Part shown: piece by piece, positions 51,800 through 59,631 of the stretch
Layout: each line of letters begins with the position of its first letter
How positions within the stretch are numbered: the stretch's first letter is position 1
From: Microtetraspora malaysiensis
Lineage (GTDB): Bacteria > Actinomycetota > Actinomycetes > Streptosporangiales > Streptosporangiaceae
DNA length: 64,000 bases
Direction: 5' to 3'
Assembly: GCF_001528665.1 (NCBI RefSeq)
Contig: NZ_BBYJ01000025.1
Span: 62,001-126,000, forward strand
Notes under the pieces: generated by a model
Seen by the model: the letters and a program-made list of their open reading frames with translations, nothing else
Database searches by the model: none
What the model was told of the DNA's origin: nothing
Program-made: the position numbers and the translations under genes

Positions 51800-52345
51800 A
51801 TGGACGGTCCCTCCCTGCCCGGCCCCTCCTTGCCCGGTCCCTCCGATGGGGCGGCCCCCGGGCGCGCCGCGCGCTGGCTGGACGCCGACGAGCAGCGCGC
51901 CTGGCGGGCCTACCTGAGCATGCAGGGCCGGCTGGCGGCGGCACTCAACCGCCAGCTCCAGCTCGATTCGGGCCTGTCCCTCGCCGACTACGAGGTGCTC
52001 GTCCACCTCACCGACACCCCCGAGGCGCGGCTCCGGCCGTACGAGCTGCAATGGGCGTTGCAGTGGGAGCAGAGCCGCCTGTCGCATCACCTGACCCGGA
52101 TGCGGCGCCGCGGCCTGGTCGACCGTGAGGAGTGCTCCGAGGACGGGCGCGGCGCGTTCATCGTGCTCACCGAGAAGGGGCGCCAGGCCATCACCACCGC
52201 CGCGCCCGGTCACGTCGGCGTGGTGCGACGGTTCTTCTTCGACGGGCTCAGCCGCGAGGAGGTCGCCCTGCTCGAACGGCTGAGCACCCGGATCCTCGAC
52301 CGCCTCGACGATACGGACGCCACCCCCGAGGGCGACGTCGGCTGA
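51800..52345 (+). CDS. MarR-family regulator
   Basis: Winged-helix regulator of 181 aa. After a GPSLPGPSLPGPS repeat and an arm (AARWLDADEQRAWRAYLSMQGRL), the DNA-binding unit is RLRPYELQWALQWEQSRLSHHLTRMRRRGLVDREECSEDGRGAFIVLTEKG. The ATG at 51800 is chosen because TAGGGT lies seven bases upstream, implying a leaderless transcript; GTG 51770 would overlap the third operator. It is divergent from the pirin operon and is the likely repressor. Confidence 0.88.
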   Translation: MDGPSLPGPSLPGPSDGAAPGRAARWLDADEQRAWRAYLSMQGRLAAALNRQLQLDSGLSLADYEVLVHLTDTPEARLRPYELQWALQWEQSRLSHHLTRMRRRGLVDREECSEDGRGAFIVLTEKGRQAITTAAPGHVGVVRRFFFDGLSREEVALLERLSTRILDRLDDTDATPEGDVG

Positions 52346-52490
52346 CAGGGACCGCAGGCCCTGGGGTCGACGCCGACATCGCCCGACCGGCCCTGCCCGG
52401 CGCCGGGTCTGGGTCACCCGCTACATGGGCCACGGACACGGCGATGAGTTCAGCGCGCCCGAAACCCTGGGACTCTCGGTCTGGGGGACA

Positions 52491-52868
52491 TCACTGCTCA
52501 AAGCGGCCGGCCAAAGTGCCCTGATGAAAGTAGACGCGCCAGCCGGTCTCCGTCAGGCGCCACAGAGAGCTCCGCCATGCCCGGCGCCCCTGATGGTCAG
52601 CAAAGTACGTCAGGTGAACGATCCCCGGGGCCAGCACGACCCCCGACATCTTGCTGACCTTGACCGGGGACTCGGGAGACACCGTTCCCGCACTCGTCAC
52701 CGTGAGGATCGACTCCGCGTCCCACCAGCGTCCGGAGGCTCCGATTTCGGTGAACTCCGGATCCAGAAGGTCCCGAACAAGGGCCGGGGAAGCGCGCACC
52801 TCAGGATCGAGAAGCCGCAACTCACCATCGATGGCCGCTTGCACGGCCCGCTCGTTCTCGTCCGTCAT
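52491..52868 (-). CDS. DUF4440/NTF2-like protein
   Basis: Protein of 125 aa with the cystatin/NTF2-like pattern of DUF4440: helix ERAVQAAIDGELRLLDPEVRASPALVRDLLDPEFTEIGASGRWWDAESIL, then strands VVLAPGIVHLTYFADHQGRRAWRSSLWRLTETGWRVYFHQGTL. TAGGAT and six bases precede the ATG, so it is probably leaderless. It converges with the MarR gene, with a degraded mobile region on the other side. Some relatives are polyketide cyclase-like or steroid-binding proteins. No function is assigned. Confidence 0.8.
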   Translation of the reverse strand: MTDENERAVQAAIDGELRLLDPEVRASPALVRDLLDPEFTEIGASGRWWDAESILTVTSAGTVSPESPVKVSKMSGVVLAPGIVHLTYFADHQGRRAWRSSLWRLTETGWRVYFHQGTLAGRFEQ

Positions 52869-52925
52869 ACACGGATCCTACAAATGCACGTCGCCCAGAC
52901 ACAGCGGATATTGGGTCAGGAATGA

Positions 52926-53159
52926 TCACCACAGCCCCCCGGGGGGATTGGGCCAGGCCGCGTCCTCGGCAGCGTGCCTCGCTGCCCAGCACGTTTTCGC
53001 TTCCGGCCTGGGGTTTTGAACCTCCGAACGCTGGTCCGGACGCTTCTGGCTTTCGATGTACTCCTTGACCCTGCTCAACGGCGCGCGTACGCAGGAGGCA
53101 GCGAAGGAGGACGGTGACCAGAAATGGCCGCCCGACAGATACCTGCGGACATGGGCGCC
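52926..53159 (-). pseudogene. IS200/IS605-family transposase (TnpA) C-terminal remnant
   Basis: The minus strand reads GAHVRRYLSGGHFWSPSSFA and then ASCVRAPLSRVKEYIESQKR (to about 53040), which is the hallmark C-terminal part of Y1 transposases, including the region of the catalytic Tyr. The HUH-containing N-terminal part is missing, the tail to 52926 is unrelated, and no TnpB partner is present. A decayed insertion sequence next to the aac(3) gene. Confidence 0.7.
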
Positions 53160-53256
53160 GCATGTTTCACACGTTGAGCCGGTGGTTCCGGAACGAGCGG
53201 TCACTGCCTCAGGGCACCTCGCCGGGTAGGGCCTGCCTCGGCAGGCAGCCTGTTGC

Positions 53257-54069
53257 CTATGCCTGTTGCCCGGCGTCCAGGGCGAGTAGTTCGGTGAGGC
53301 GGGGGACAGCAAAGGACACGAAGGGTTGTACGGGGATCAAGCGGCAGGGAGCGTCACCGACCATGACCTCGAGGATGCCAGCGTGCTCTTCGAACTCGTG
53401 GCCGACGGTGGGGAAGTGCGTGTCATTGTCGTTACCGACGTCGAGTGTCTCCAGCCAGACTCGTTCGCCGTCGATGTCCATCGGAAAGCGGCGTACCTTC
53501 AGGCGGGGGCGGGGCGTCAAGGCCTCGGCGTAGTGCAGGAACGTGTTGCGATTGTGGCCGACGCCGATGAGCAGGATGTAGCCGCCGATGTCGTGCAGAC
53601 GGCCGAACGGCGATGTACGGCCGACGGCGAATCCCAGCGTCTGGCGACCCGCGATGGTGGCGGCATCAGCACCGACGGCAGCCACGGATGCCTGAGGGTG
53701 CGGACTGCGCACGCTGCCGGGCAGGGAGCGCAAAGCCTCGGGTATCGCGCCCATGCTGGACGGCAGGTCAACATCGAAGATCGGCACCGCCGCACGTCGT
53801 TCGCGTACCGCGGCGCTGGGCATGCCGGCATGGTCGGGGTCGGGGTCGGTGACCTGCCAGGTGAAGGTGGGCGTCACGATCGTCCCTGCGGGTCCGACTG
53901 CGGTACGCAGGCTTTCGACCACGGTCGCCGCGCCGCCTTCGACGTGGCCAAGGCTGGACAGCGAAGAGTGCACGATCAGGGCCATGCCTTCCTCGACCCC
54001 AACCTCGCGCCAGCCCTCCACCAGTTCGGCTGCGGTGAGCCCACCGGTCCTCGGCTTCGTCGTCGTCAT
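53257..54069 (-). CDS. AAC(3)-family aminoglycoside/antibiotic N-acetyltransferase
   Basis: Antibiotic N-acetyltransferase of 270 aa. Family motifs are LIVHSSLSSLGHVEGGAATVVESL, TPTFTWQVTDP, and RSPHPQASVAAVGADAATI, with TSPFGRLHDIGGYILLIGVGHNRNTFLHYAE toward the middle. It would transfer acetyl from acetyl-CoA to the 3-amino group of 2-deoxystreptamine; the substrate range cannot be read. The ATG at 54069 is chosen over ATG 54078: GGGAG is nine bases upstream, and the start overlaps the stop of a truncated reductase ORF (ATGA). It is co-directional with the esterase gene. Many environmental AAC(3) proteins have low activity. Confidence 0.85.
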   Translation of the reverse strand: MTTTKPRTGGLTAAELVEGWREVGVEEGMALIVHSSLSSLGHVEGGAATVVESLRTAVGPAGTIVTPTFTWQVTDPDPDHAGMPSAAVRERRAAVPIFDVDLPSSMGAIPEALRSLPGSVRSPHPQASVAAVGADAATIAGRQTLGFAVGRTSPFGRLHDIGGYILLIGVGHNRNTFLHYAEALTPRPRLKVRRFPMDIDGERVWLETLDVGNDNDTHFPTVGHEFEEHAGILEVMVGDAPCRLIPVQPFVSFAVPRLTELLALDAGQQA

Positions 54070-54233
54070 ACTCGGCATCTCCCATCGTGAGATCGGCGCG
54101 TTCGGGGGGCTTCCAGCAAGGTGGCCGCGGCCTCGTGCGGGTCGGCGGGGCAGTGGGTGCCGGTCATGCTCATGCAGCCGAGGCCGAGCCGGGAGACCAC
54201 CGGGCCGACAGGCCCGAGAGTGGTGGTGTGCAT
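54066..54233 (-). pseudogene. Aldo/keto reductase gene stub (N-terminal 42 residues)
   Basis: The ORF reads TTTLGPVGPVVSRLGLGCMS with a following HEAAATLLEA, the first strand and helix of an aldo/keto reductase. It then switches to unrelated sequence (PRTRRSHDGRCRV) and stops. About 280 residues of barrel are missing. GGAG lies before the ATG at 54233, ten bases after the esterase stop. Its stop overlaps the aac(3) start (ATGA). It may now act only as a translational coupler. Confidence 0.7.
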
Positions 54234-54243
54234 CGTTTCTCCG

Positions 54244-55206
54244 TCACCCTGCCAGGGCCGCGCGGAGGAACTCGAGGATCTCCGCCCGGGCGGTCTCGGC
54301 CTGCGGTTCCACGCCCGGCATGGAGAGGAACGCATGCCTCGCTCCGGGGTATTCGGTCAGCCGCGCGGATGTCCCGGCGGCCCGCAGTCGTTCGGCGTAA
54401 CGGCGGCCGTGATCGGCCACCGCGTCGTGGGTCGGCACCACCACGAGTGCCGGGGCCAGCCCGCCCAGGTCGTCCGCGTACAGCGGCGAGAATTTCCTGG
54501 CGTCGGTTCCCGGCGGAACCGCGAGCCGCTGGAACAGCCGCAGCAGCGGCACCGCCCGGGTCGGGCTGTAGCCGTACTCGGCGATCGAGGCGTGGTCGAA
54601 CATCGTCTCGGTCACATCGACGGCGGGGTTGACCAGCACCTGCGCCTTGAGCCGCAGGCCGGCCTCCCTGGCCCGTATGGCAGCCAGCGCGCTGATCAGC
54701 GCACCGCAGCTCTCGCCGAACACGGCCGTGCGCGTGGGGTCGATGCCCCACTGCGCGGCGTGCTCCACCACGTGCCGGAGCACGTCCCAGGCGTCGTCGG
54801 CGGCCGCCGACAGCGGGGTTGCCGCATCGAGGAGGCGGTGCTCGACCGAGACGACGACGGCGGGCAGCCGGGCGGCGAGGTGGCTGTTGGTCCAGTCGCA
54901 CTGCACCGCCGTGCCCACGAAGCTGCCTCCGTGTACGTGGAGCAGGAGGGGTAGCTCGGCCGGGGCGGCCTCCCTGGCGCGGTTCTCGGCGGCGGGCCGG
55001 TACACCCGGACCGGGAGGTCGCGGTCGGGCAGCGCCACCTCCTGCCAGTCGATCGCGGCACCGGGATCCGGATCCCCGGTGATCGCCCGCGCCGCGCTGG
55101 AGGCTCGGAAGCGGTTCTCCGCGTCGCGGTAGGCGATCAGTTCCTCGGCTGTTATCGCCGACCAGTCCGGCTCCGGCGGCCGTGTCGTAGCGGTGGGCTC
55201 GCTCAT
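54244..55206 (-). CDS. Alpha/beta hydrolase, hormone-sensitive lipase (family IV) type
   Basis: Esterase of 320 aa. The oxyanion motif LLLHVHGGSFVGTAV and the nucleophile elbow FGESCGALISALAA (GESCG, Ser) define the family. The acid is in VVPTHDAVADHG, and His lies in YPGARHAFLSMPG. The N-terminal arm (ITAEELIAYRDAENRFRASSAARAI) is a cap. The ATG at 55206 lies 61 bases before the end of a longer unrelated frame. It is divergent from a broken TetR gene, and the palindrome between them is intact. It heads the operon with the reductase stub and the AAC(3) gene. Confidence 0.88.
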   Translation of the reverse strand: MSEPTATTRPPEPDWSAITAEELIAYRDAENRFRASSAARAITGDPDPGAAIDWQEVALPDRDLPVRVYRPAAENRAREAAPAELPLLLHVHGGSFVGTAVQCDWTNSHLAARLPAVVVSVEHRLLDAATPLSAAADDAWDVLRHVVEHAAQWGIDPTRTAVFGESCGALISALAAIRAREAGLRLKAQVLVNPAVDVTETMFDHASIAEYGYSPTRAVPLLRLFQRLAVPPGTDARKFSPLYADDLGGLAPALVVVPTHDAVADHGRRYAERLRAAGTSARLTEYPGARHAFLSMPGVEPQAETARAEILEFLRAALAG

Positions 55207-55310
55207 GTCTCCTTCTCCCCTCCCCGGCCGGCGGCCGGGTGTGTCGTGGTGGTCATGCACGTCGGGCGTCGCGCAGGTCGTGCAGTCTCCCGAAAGCATG
55301 CGTCCTCATT

Positions 55311-55329
55311 ATGCACGCACCGCGTGCAT
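55311..55329. promoter_or_regulatory. Palindrome ATGCACGC-ACC-GCGTGCAT
   Basis: Perfect 8-base arms around a three-base spacer, between the esterase gene and the disrupted TetR gene. It is the likely former operator of the TetR protein. Directly seen symmetry; function inferred. Confidence 0.6.
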
Positions 55330-55383
55330 CGGCAAGTGCAAGGGTTAGCCTGAGCCCTGACGAGGAGCAGTGAGAGGGGCGAG

Positions 55384-55620
55384 ATGGCAGGCCGAAGGCG
55401 TTGGTCGACCGAGGAGGCGATCTGGGGACGCTACGCGTCAGGCGGCACCGGCTCCCGGCTGGTCATGGAGGAGCTGCTCCAGGCACTGCGCGCCTCGGGC
55501 CTGCCCGACGCGGAGATCCCGGCGCGCTACCACCGGATCGTGACTCATTGCGGCGCTGGTCTCCTCCGAGGCCGGGGCCGGACTCCGGTCAGCGCAAAGG
55601 GGCGTCCGAAGCCATACAGG
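55384..55620 (+). pseudogene. TetR-family regulator gene, internally deleted and frameshifted
   Basis: The frame starts with MAGRRRWSTEE, the usual N-terminus of a TetR subgroup, and jumps directly to AIWGRYASGGTGSRLVMEEL, a segment of the ligand domain, so the helix-turn-helix (roughly 100 residues) is missing. After HRIVTHC the reading sense moves to another frame that reads AALVSSEAGAGLRSAQ, the expected continuation. A DNA-binding repressor cannot be made from this gene. It faces the esterase operon, which may therefore be unrepressed. Confidence 0.65.
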
Positions 55621-55639
55621 TAGCTTCGGACGCCCCTTT
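55596..55639. terminator. Long perfect hairpin near the Tn3 transposase tail
   Basis: AAAGGGGCGTCCGAAGC (55596-55612) is repeated inverted at 55623-55639 with a ten-base loop and no mismatch. It ends in TTT on either strand, so it could terminate transcription in both directions. Alternatively, it could derive from a transposon end, since it lies 18 bases beyond the transposase fragment stop. Confidence 0.6.
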
Positions 55640-55657
55640 CGACTGCACGAACCGCGG

Positions 55658-55828
55658 CTACCCGTCCCCGCTGTCGTCCGCCTCGACGTCGCTGTGCGGG
55701 TCGCGCGGCTGCCGCAGGCCCGGTGCCGGCGGCCGGGTGAAGGCGTGGCGGCCCAGGAAGATGACGTGGTCGTACCGGAGCGGGGACAGGTGGGCGAGCG
55801 GGTCGTCGGTGACGGGGAACCCGTTGGG
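55658..55828 (-). pseudogene. Tn3-family transposase C-terminal fragment
   Basis: Immediately after the acyl-CoA dehydrogenase stop, the same minus-strand frame reads PNGFPVTDDPLAHLSPLRYD, then HVIFLGRHAFTRPPAPGLRQ and PRDPHSDVEADD to a stop at 55658. LSP followed by DHxxxLGRxxFT and a late PRDP is the usual end of actinobacterial Tn3 transposases. There is no start codon or upstream transposase sequence. It is a deletion scar. Confidence 0.6.
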
Positions 55829-57004
55829 CTACTCGCCGACCACGGTGATGCCACCCCTCCCGGGGCGGGTGAGCGTCCGGCTGATGACCATGCGCTGGAT
55901 CTGGTTGGTGCCCTCGAAGATCTGCATCACCTTGGCCTCGCGCATGTACCGCTCGACGGGGAAGTCACGCGTGTAGCCGTAGCCCCCGAGCACCTGCACG
56001 GCGTCGGTGGTCACCTTCATCGCGTTGTCGGTCGCGACGAGCTTGGCCACGGACGCCTCGGCGGTGAACGGCAGCCCGTGGTCCCTCAGCCGGGCGGCGG
56101 CCAGGGTGGTGGCGCGGGCGGACTCGACCGCCGCCGCCATGTCGGCCAGCACGAACGCCAGCCCCTGGTGTTCGATGATCGGCTTTCCGAAGGTCTCGCG
56201 CTCCTGGGCGTAGCGCACCGCGTGGTCCAGGGCGCCCTGCGCCAGCCCGGTGGCGACGGCGGCGATGCCGAGCCGGCCGGAGTCCAGCGAGGAGAGTGCG
56301 ATCGCCAGGCCCTGACCCTCCTCGCCGATCCTGCGGTGCACGGGGACGCGGACGTCCTCCAGGTGCATGGTGGCGGTGGTCGAGCCGGTCAGGCCCATCT
56401 TCCGCTCGGGCGGGGCGGCGGTCAGGCCGGGCGTGTCCGCCGGGATGAGGAAGCACGAGATGCCCCGCGTGCGGTGGTCCGAGGTGCGCGCCATCACGGT
56501 GTAGAAGTCCGCGTGCCCGCCGTGCGTGGTCCACGCCTTCGCGCCGTTGAGCACGTAGTGGTCGCCGTCCCGGACGGCGCGGGTGCGCATCGCCGCCGGG
56601 TCGGAGCCGGCGTGCGGCTCGGACAGGCAGTACGCGCCCAGCAGTTCGCCGCCGAGCATGTCGGGAAGCCACTCCCGCCGCTGCTCCTCGGTTCCGTAGG
56701 CGGCCAGGCCGTAGCAGGAGAGCGCGTGCACCGAGACGCCGACCGCGACGCTCGACCAGACGGTCGCGATCTCCTCGAGAACCTGGAGGTAGACCTCGTA
56801 CGGCTGGGCACCCCCGCCGTACTCCTCGGGGTAGGGCAGTCCGAGCAGTCCGGCACGACCCAGCGTGAGGAAGACGTCCCGGGGGAACCGCTCCTCGCTC
56901 TCCGCCTCGGCCGCGCGGGGGGCGAGCTCCTTGCTCGCGAGCGCGCGAGTCAGATCGATGAGATCGGCGGCTTCGCGGGTCGGAAGGGTACGGGTGGCGG
57001 GCAT
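55829..57004 (-). CDS. Acyl-CoA dehydrogenase
   Basis: Flavoprotein of 391 aa that oxidises acyl-CoA thioesters. N-terminal helices contain FPRDVFLTLGRAGLLGLPYPEEYGGG, the middle domain has AYCLSEPHAGSDPAAMRTRA and YVLNGAKAWTTHGGHADFYTV, and the C-terminal domain has KPIIEHQGLAFVLADMA and the signature QVLGGYGYTRDFPVERYMREAKVMQIFEGTNQIQRM with the catalytic Glu in FEGT. GGAGG lies six bases before the ATG at 57004. It is 113 bases downstream of a TetR gene on the same strand. The substrate chain type cannot be read. Confidence 0.92.
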   Translation of the reverse strand: MPATRTLPTREAADLIDLTRALASKELAPRAAEAESEERFPRDVFLTLGRAGLLGLPYPEEYGGGAQPYEVYLQVLEEIATVWSSVAVGVSVHALSCYGLAAYGTEEQRREWLPDMLGGELLGAYCLSEPHAGSDPAAMRTRAVRDGDHYVLNGAKAWTTHGGHADFYTVMARTSDHRTRGISCFLIPADTPGLTAAPPERKMGLTGSTTATMHLEDVRVPVHRRIGEEGQGLAIALSSLDSGRLGIAAVATGLAQGALDHAVRYAQERETFGKPIIEHQGLAFVLADMAAAVESARATTLAAARLRDHGLPFTAEASVAKLVATDNAMKVTTDAVQVLGGYGYTRDFPVERYMREAKVMQIFEGTNQIQRMVISRTLTRPGRGGITVVGE

Positions 57005-57022
57005 CGGAGCCTCCACAAGAAC

Positions 57023-57048
57023 GATACTGATGAGAGTACGACAGTATC
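57023..57048. promoter_or_regulatory. Operator candidate upstream of acyl-CoA dehydrogenase
   Basis: GATACTG (57023-57029) and CAGTATC (57042-57048) form a perfect inverted repeat with a 12-base spacer. A further CAGTAC follows at 57055. Position before the acyl-CoA dehydrogenase gene and after the TetR gene suggests TetR control. Confidence 0.5.
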
Positions 57049-57117
57049 AATAACAGTACGTTCACCGCCCGCCAAGAGCGGAAACAAAGGGACAGATGCC
57101 AATATAAGCGGACTGGC

Positions 57118-57690
57118 TCAGGAGGAGACGGCGTACACGATCAGCGACGCCAATTGCGCGTAGGCCTCGGAGTCGCTCAGCCCGGTGCGCGCGCCCACCT
57201 CGCCCTGCTGGATCTGCCGCATCGTGGCGGCCGCGACCTCGCCGACGAACGCGGCGTGCACCTCCCGGAAGACCCCGGCCGCGACGCCTTCGGCGATCAG
57301 TTGCCTGACCCGGTCGGCGGCCAGCCGGGTGTTGGCCTCGTAGACTTCGCGCGCGGGCCGGAAGTCCGCCATGTCGTCGAGGAACCGCCGCGACAGCGGG
57401 CGCAACTGCTCGGCGACGGTCTCCAGGTAGACCAGCACCCGGTCCGCGGGGGCGGTGGTCGCCGCCACCCGCTTCTCGATCTCCTCGGCCGCGCCGCGGA
57501 AGTAGTGCTTGACCGCCTCCTTGACCAGGTCCTGCTTGCTGCCGGCGAGCTGGTACAGCGTCGTCTTCGAGCAGCGGAGCCGCTCGGCCAGGTCGTCCAG
57601 GGTGAACGATGCGAACCCCTCCGCGGTGAGCAGCGCGACCAGGCGCTCAAGCAGGTCGGACTGTCGGGCGGTACGGCGGGTCGACGGCAT
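57118..57690 (-). CDS. TetR-family regulator
   Basis: Repressor of 190 aa with helix-turn-helix GFASFTLDDLAERLRCSKTTLYQLAGSKQDLVKEAVKHYF and a C-terminal domain of the TetR_C_33-like type (LETVAEQLRPLSRRFLDDMADFRPAREVYEANTRLAADRVRQLIAEG). The ATG at 57690 gives the expected short N-terminus. It lies upstream of the acyl-CoA dehydrogenase in the same direction and likely controls it through the repeat at 57023-57048. Confidence 0.9.
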   Translation of the reverse strand: MPSTRRTARQSDLLERLVALLTAEGFASFTLDDLAERLRCSKTTLYQLAGSKQDLVKEAVKHYFRGAAEEIEKRVAATTAPADRVLVYLETVAEQLRPLSRRFLDDMADFRPAREVYEANTRLAADRVRQLIAEGVAAGVFREVHAAFVGEVAAATMRQIQQGEVGARTGLSDSEAYAQLASLIVYAVSS

Positions 57691-57766
57691 GAACTCAGCC
57701 TAGTCACAGGCGTCGCATGCTCCCCGCCCACCGCTCCCGCCGTACCGGGCCCGCCGTCGACGGGGG

Positions 57767-58441
57767 TCAGCTCCTCCTGGGAGGTGCGTCGTCCGCGCTG
57801 ACCAGACCGGACTGGTAGGCGAAGACGACAAGCTGGGCGCGGTCGCGAGCGTGCAGCTTGGTCATGGCGCGGCTGACGTGGGTCTTGGCCGTGGACGGGC
57901 TGATCACCAGATGGGCGGCGATCTCGTCGTTGGACATCCCGTGCGCGGCCAGCGCGGTCACCTCGCGCTCGCGCTCGGTGAGCAGGCTCGCCCCCGACGG
58001 AGCCGGCTGCGGACGGCGAGCGACGAACTCGGCGATGAGGCGGCGCGTGATGGCCGGCGACAGCAGCGCCTCCCCGCGGGCGGCCACCCGGATCCCGTGC
58101 AGGAGGTCGGCCGGCTCGGTGTCCTTCACCAGGAACCCGGTGGCGCCGGCGCGCAACGCCTCGTAGACGTACTCGTCCATCCCGTAGTTGGTCAGGATGA
58201 TCACGTGGACGCCGGACAGGCTCGGGTCGGCGGCGATCCGCCCGGTCGCCTCGATGCCGTTCATGCCGGGCATCTGCACGTCGATGAGGGCGACGTCGGG
58301 CAGCCGTTCGCGGATCAGGGCCAGTCCCGACGCTCCGTCTGCTGCCTCGCCGACCACCTCGAAGCCGTCTTCGGCCTCCAGCAGTGCGCGGAAGCCGGCG
58401 CGGATGAGGGGCTGGTCGTCGACCAGGAGGATGCGGATCAC
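57767..58441 (-). CDS. NarL/FixJ-family response regulator
   Basis: Regulator of 224 aa paired with the kinase at 58438. The receiver has LLVDDQPLIRAGFRALLE, phosphoacceptor Asp in VALIDVQMPGMNG, and Lys in FLVKDTEPADLL. The LuxR-type helix-turn-helix is LTEREREVTALAAHGMSNDEIAAHLVISPSTAKTHVSRAMTKLHARDRAQLVVFAY. Its ATG overlaps the kinase stop (ATGA). The divergent multicopper oxidase operon is a likely target. Confidence 0.93.
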   Translation of the reverse strand: MIRILLVDDQPLIRAGFRALLEAEDGFEVVGEAADGASGLALIRERLPDVALIDVQMPGMNGIEATGRIAADPSLSGVHVIILTNYGMDEYVYEALRAGATGFLVKDTEPADLLHGIRVAARGEALLSPAITRRLIAEFVARRPQPAPSGASLLTEREREVTALAAHGMSNDEIAAHLVISPSTAKTHVSRAMTKLHARDRAQLVVFAYQSGLVSADDAPPRRS

Positions 58442-59583
58442 GAGAGGTCCTCGGTGGGGAGGTCGGCGCGAACGGTGAACCCGCCATGCGGGCGAGGGTG
58501 GGCGTGCAGGCTGCCGCCGAGCGCGGTGACGCGCTCGCGCATGCCGGTCAGGCCGTTGCCGGGGGTGGGCGGATCGGACGGCGAGGCCAGGCCGTCGTCG
58601 TCGATCTGAACCGTCAGCTCCCGCCCGCCGTAGGCGAGGGTCACCGTGGCGGTGGCGGGGCCGGCGTGACGGGAGGCGTTGGTCAGCGCCTCCTGGATGA
58701 TGCGGTACGCGGCGCGCTCCACGTGGGCGGGCAGCGCGCGGGCCGGGCCGGTGACCGTCACCGTGGTGGGCAGTCCTGCCGCGCCGACCCGGGCGACCAG
58801 GTCGTCCACGCGGTCCAGGCCGCTGCCCGCCGGATCGTCGGCGTCGCGCAGCACCTCGAGGGTGGCACGCAGCTCCCGCATGGCATCGGCGCTGGCCTCC
58901 TGAATGGCCAGCAGCGCTTCGGGCACCTCCTCGCCGCGTTTACGCGCGAGGTGGACGGCCACACCGGCCTGCACCTTGATGACCGAGATGCTGTGGGTGA
59001 GCGAGTCGTGCAGCTCGCGGGCGATGCGCAGCCGCTCCTCCCCGGCACGGCGCAGCGCGGTCGCCTCCCGGGTGCGCTCGGCCTCGGCGGCCCGCTGTTC
59101 GGCCTGCTCCAGGTAGGCCTGCCGGTGCCGGCTCACGGTGCCGCTCACGCCGGCGGCCAGGAACCAGCCCATCAGCAGGATCGTCCGTTCCACAAGCGCC
59201 TGGGCGGGCTGCGTCGCGTCGGCGGTCAGCGATGCCGCCAGTGAGCCGGCGAGGAACACGAGGCCGGCGATCGCGGAGATCACGGCGGCGTGCCGGCGCC
59301 CGTGCCTGACGGCGGTGTAAACGGCGATCATGACGGGGAAAGCGGCCGCCTGAGCGGGGTCGGCGCCGACCGTGTAGGCGAGCATGCACGCCGTGGTGAC
59401 GAGCAGCACCAGGGTCGGCGCCCGGCGGCGTACGGCAAGCGCGAGACATCCGACGGCGATGACCGCGTAACTTAATGGGCCGATGCCGGGCACCGTCGCG
59501 GCGCCGGCACTGAACACGACCGCCAGAACCAGCCCGAGGACGGCGTCGGGCACGGTCGCGTGCCCTTTCAGATCAAACCGCAC
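58438..59583 (-). CDS. Two-component sensor histidine kinase, NarL-partner type
   Basis: Membrane sensor of 381 aa with about five hydrophobic segments in the first 150 residues (VLGLVLAVVFSAGAATV, LSYAVIAVGCLALAV). HisKA_3 box RLRIARELHDSLTHSISVIKVQAG contains the phosphoacceptor His, and the ATPase domain has YRIIQEALTNASRHA and GNGLTGMRERVTALGG. The GTG at 59583 is chosen because TATGGT lies six bases upstream (leaderless). It is divergent from the multicopper oxidase operon. Confidence 0.9.
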   Translation of the reverse strand: MRFDLKGHATVPDAVLGLVLAVVFSAGAATVPGIGPLSYAVIAVGCLALAVRRRAPTLVLLVTTACMLAYTVGADPAQAAAFPVMIAVYTAVRHGRRHAAVISAIAGLVFLAGSLAASLTADATQPAQALVERTILLMGWFLAAGVSGTVSRHRQAYLEQAEQRAAEAERTREATALRRAGEERLRIARELHDSLTHSISVIKVQAGVAVHLARKRGEEVPEALLAIQEASADAMRELRATLEVLRDADDPAGSGLDRVDDLVARVGAAGLPTTVTVTGPARALPAHVERAAYRIIQEALTNASRHAGPATATVTLAYGGRELTVQIDDDGLASPSDPPTPGNGLTGMRERVTALGGSLHAHPRPHGGFTVRADLPTEDLS

Positions 59584-59631
59584 CTCCGCACCATACGGTC
59601 GAAGCGGAAATCTGTTCATCCATGCGGTGTG

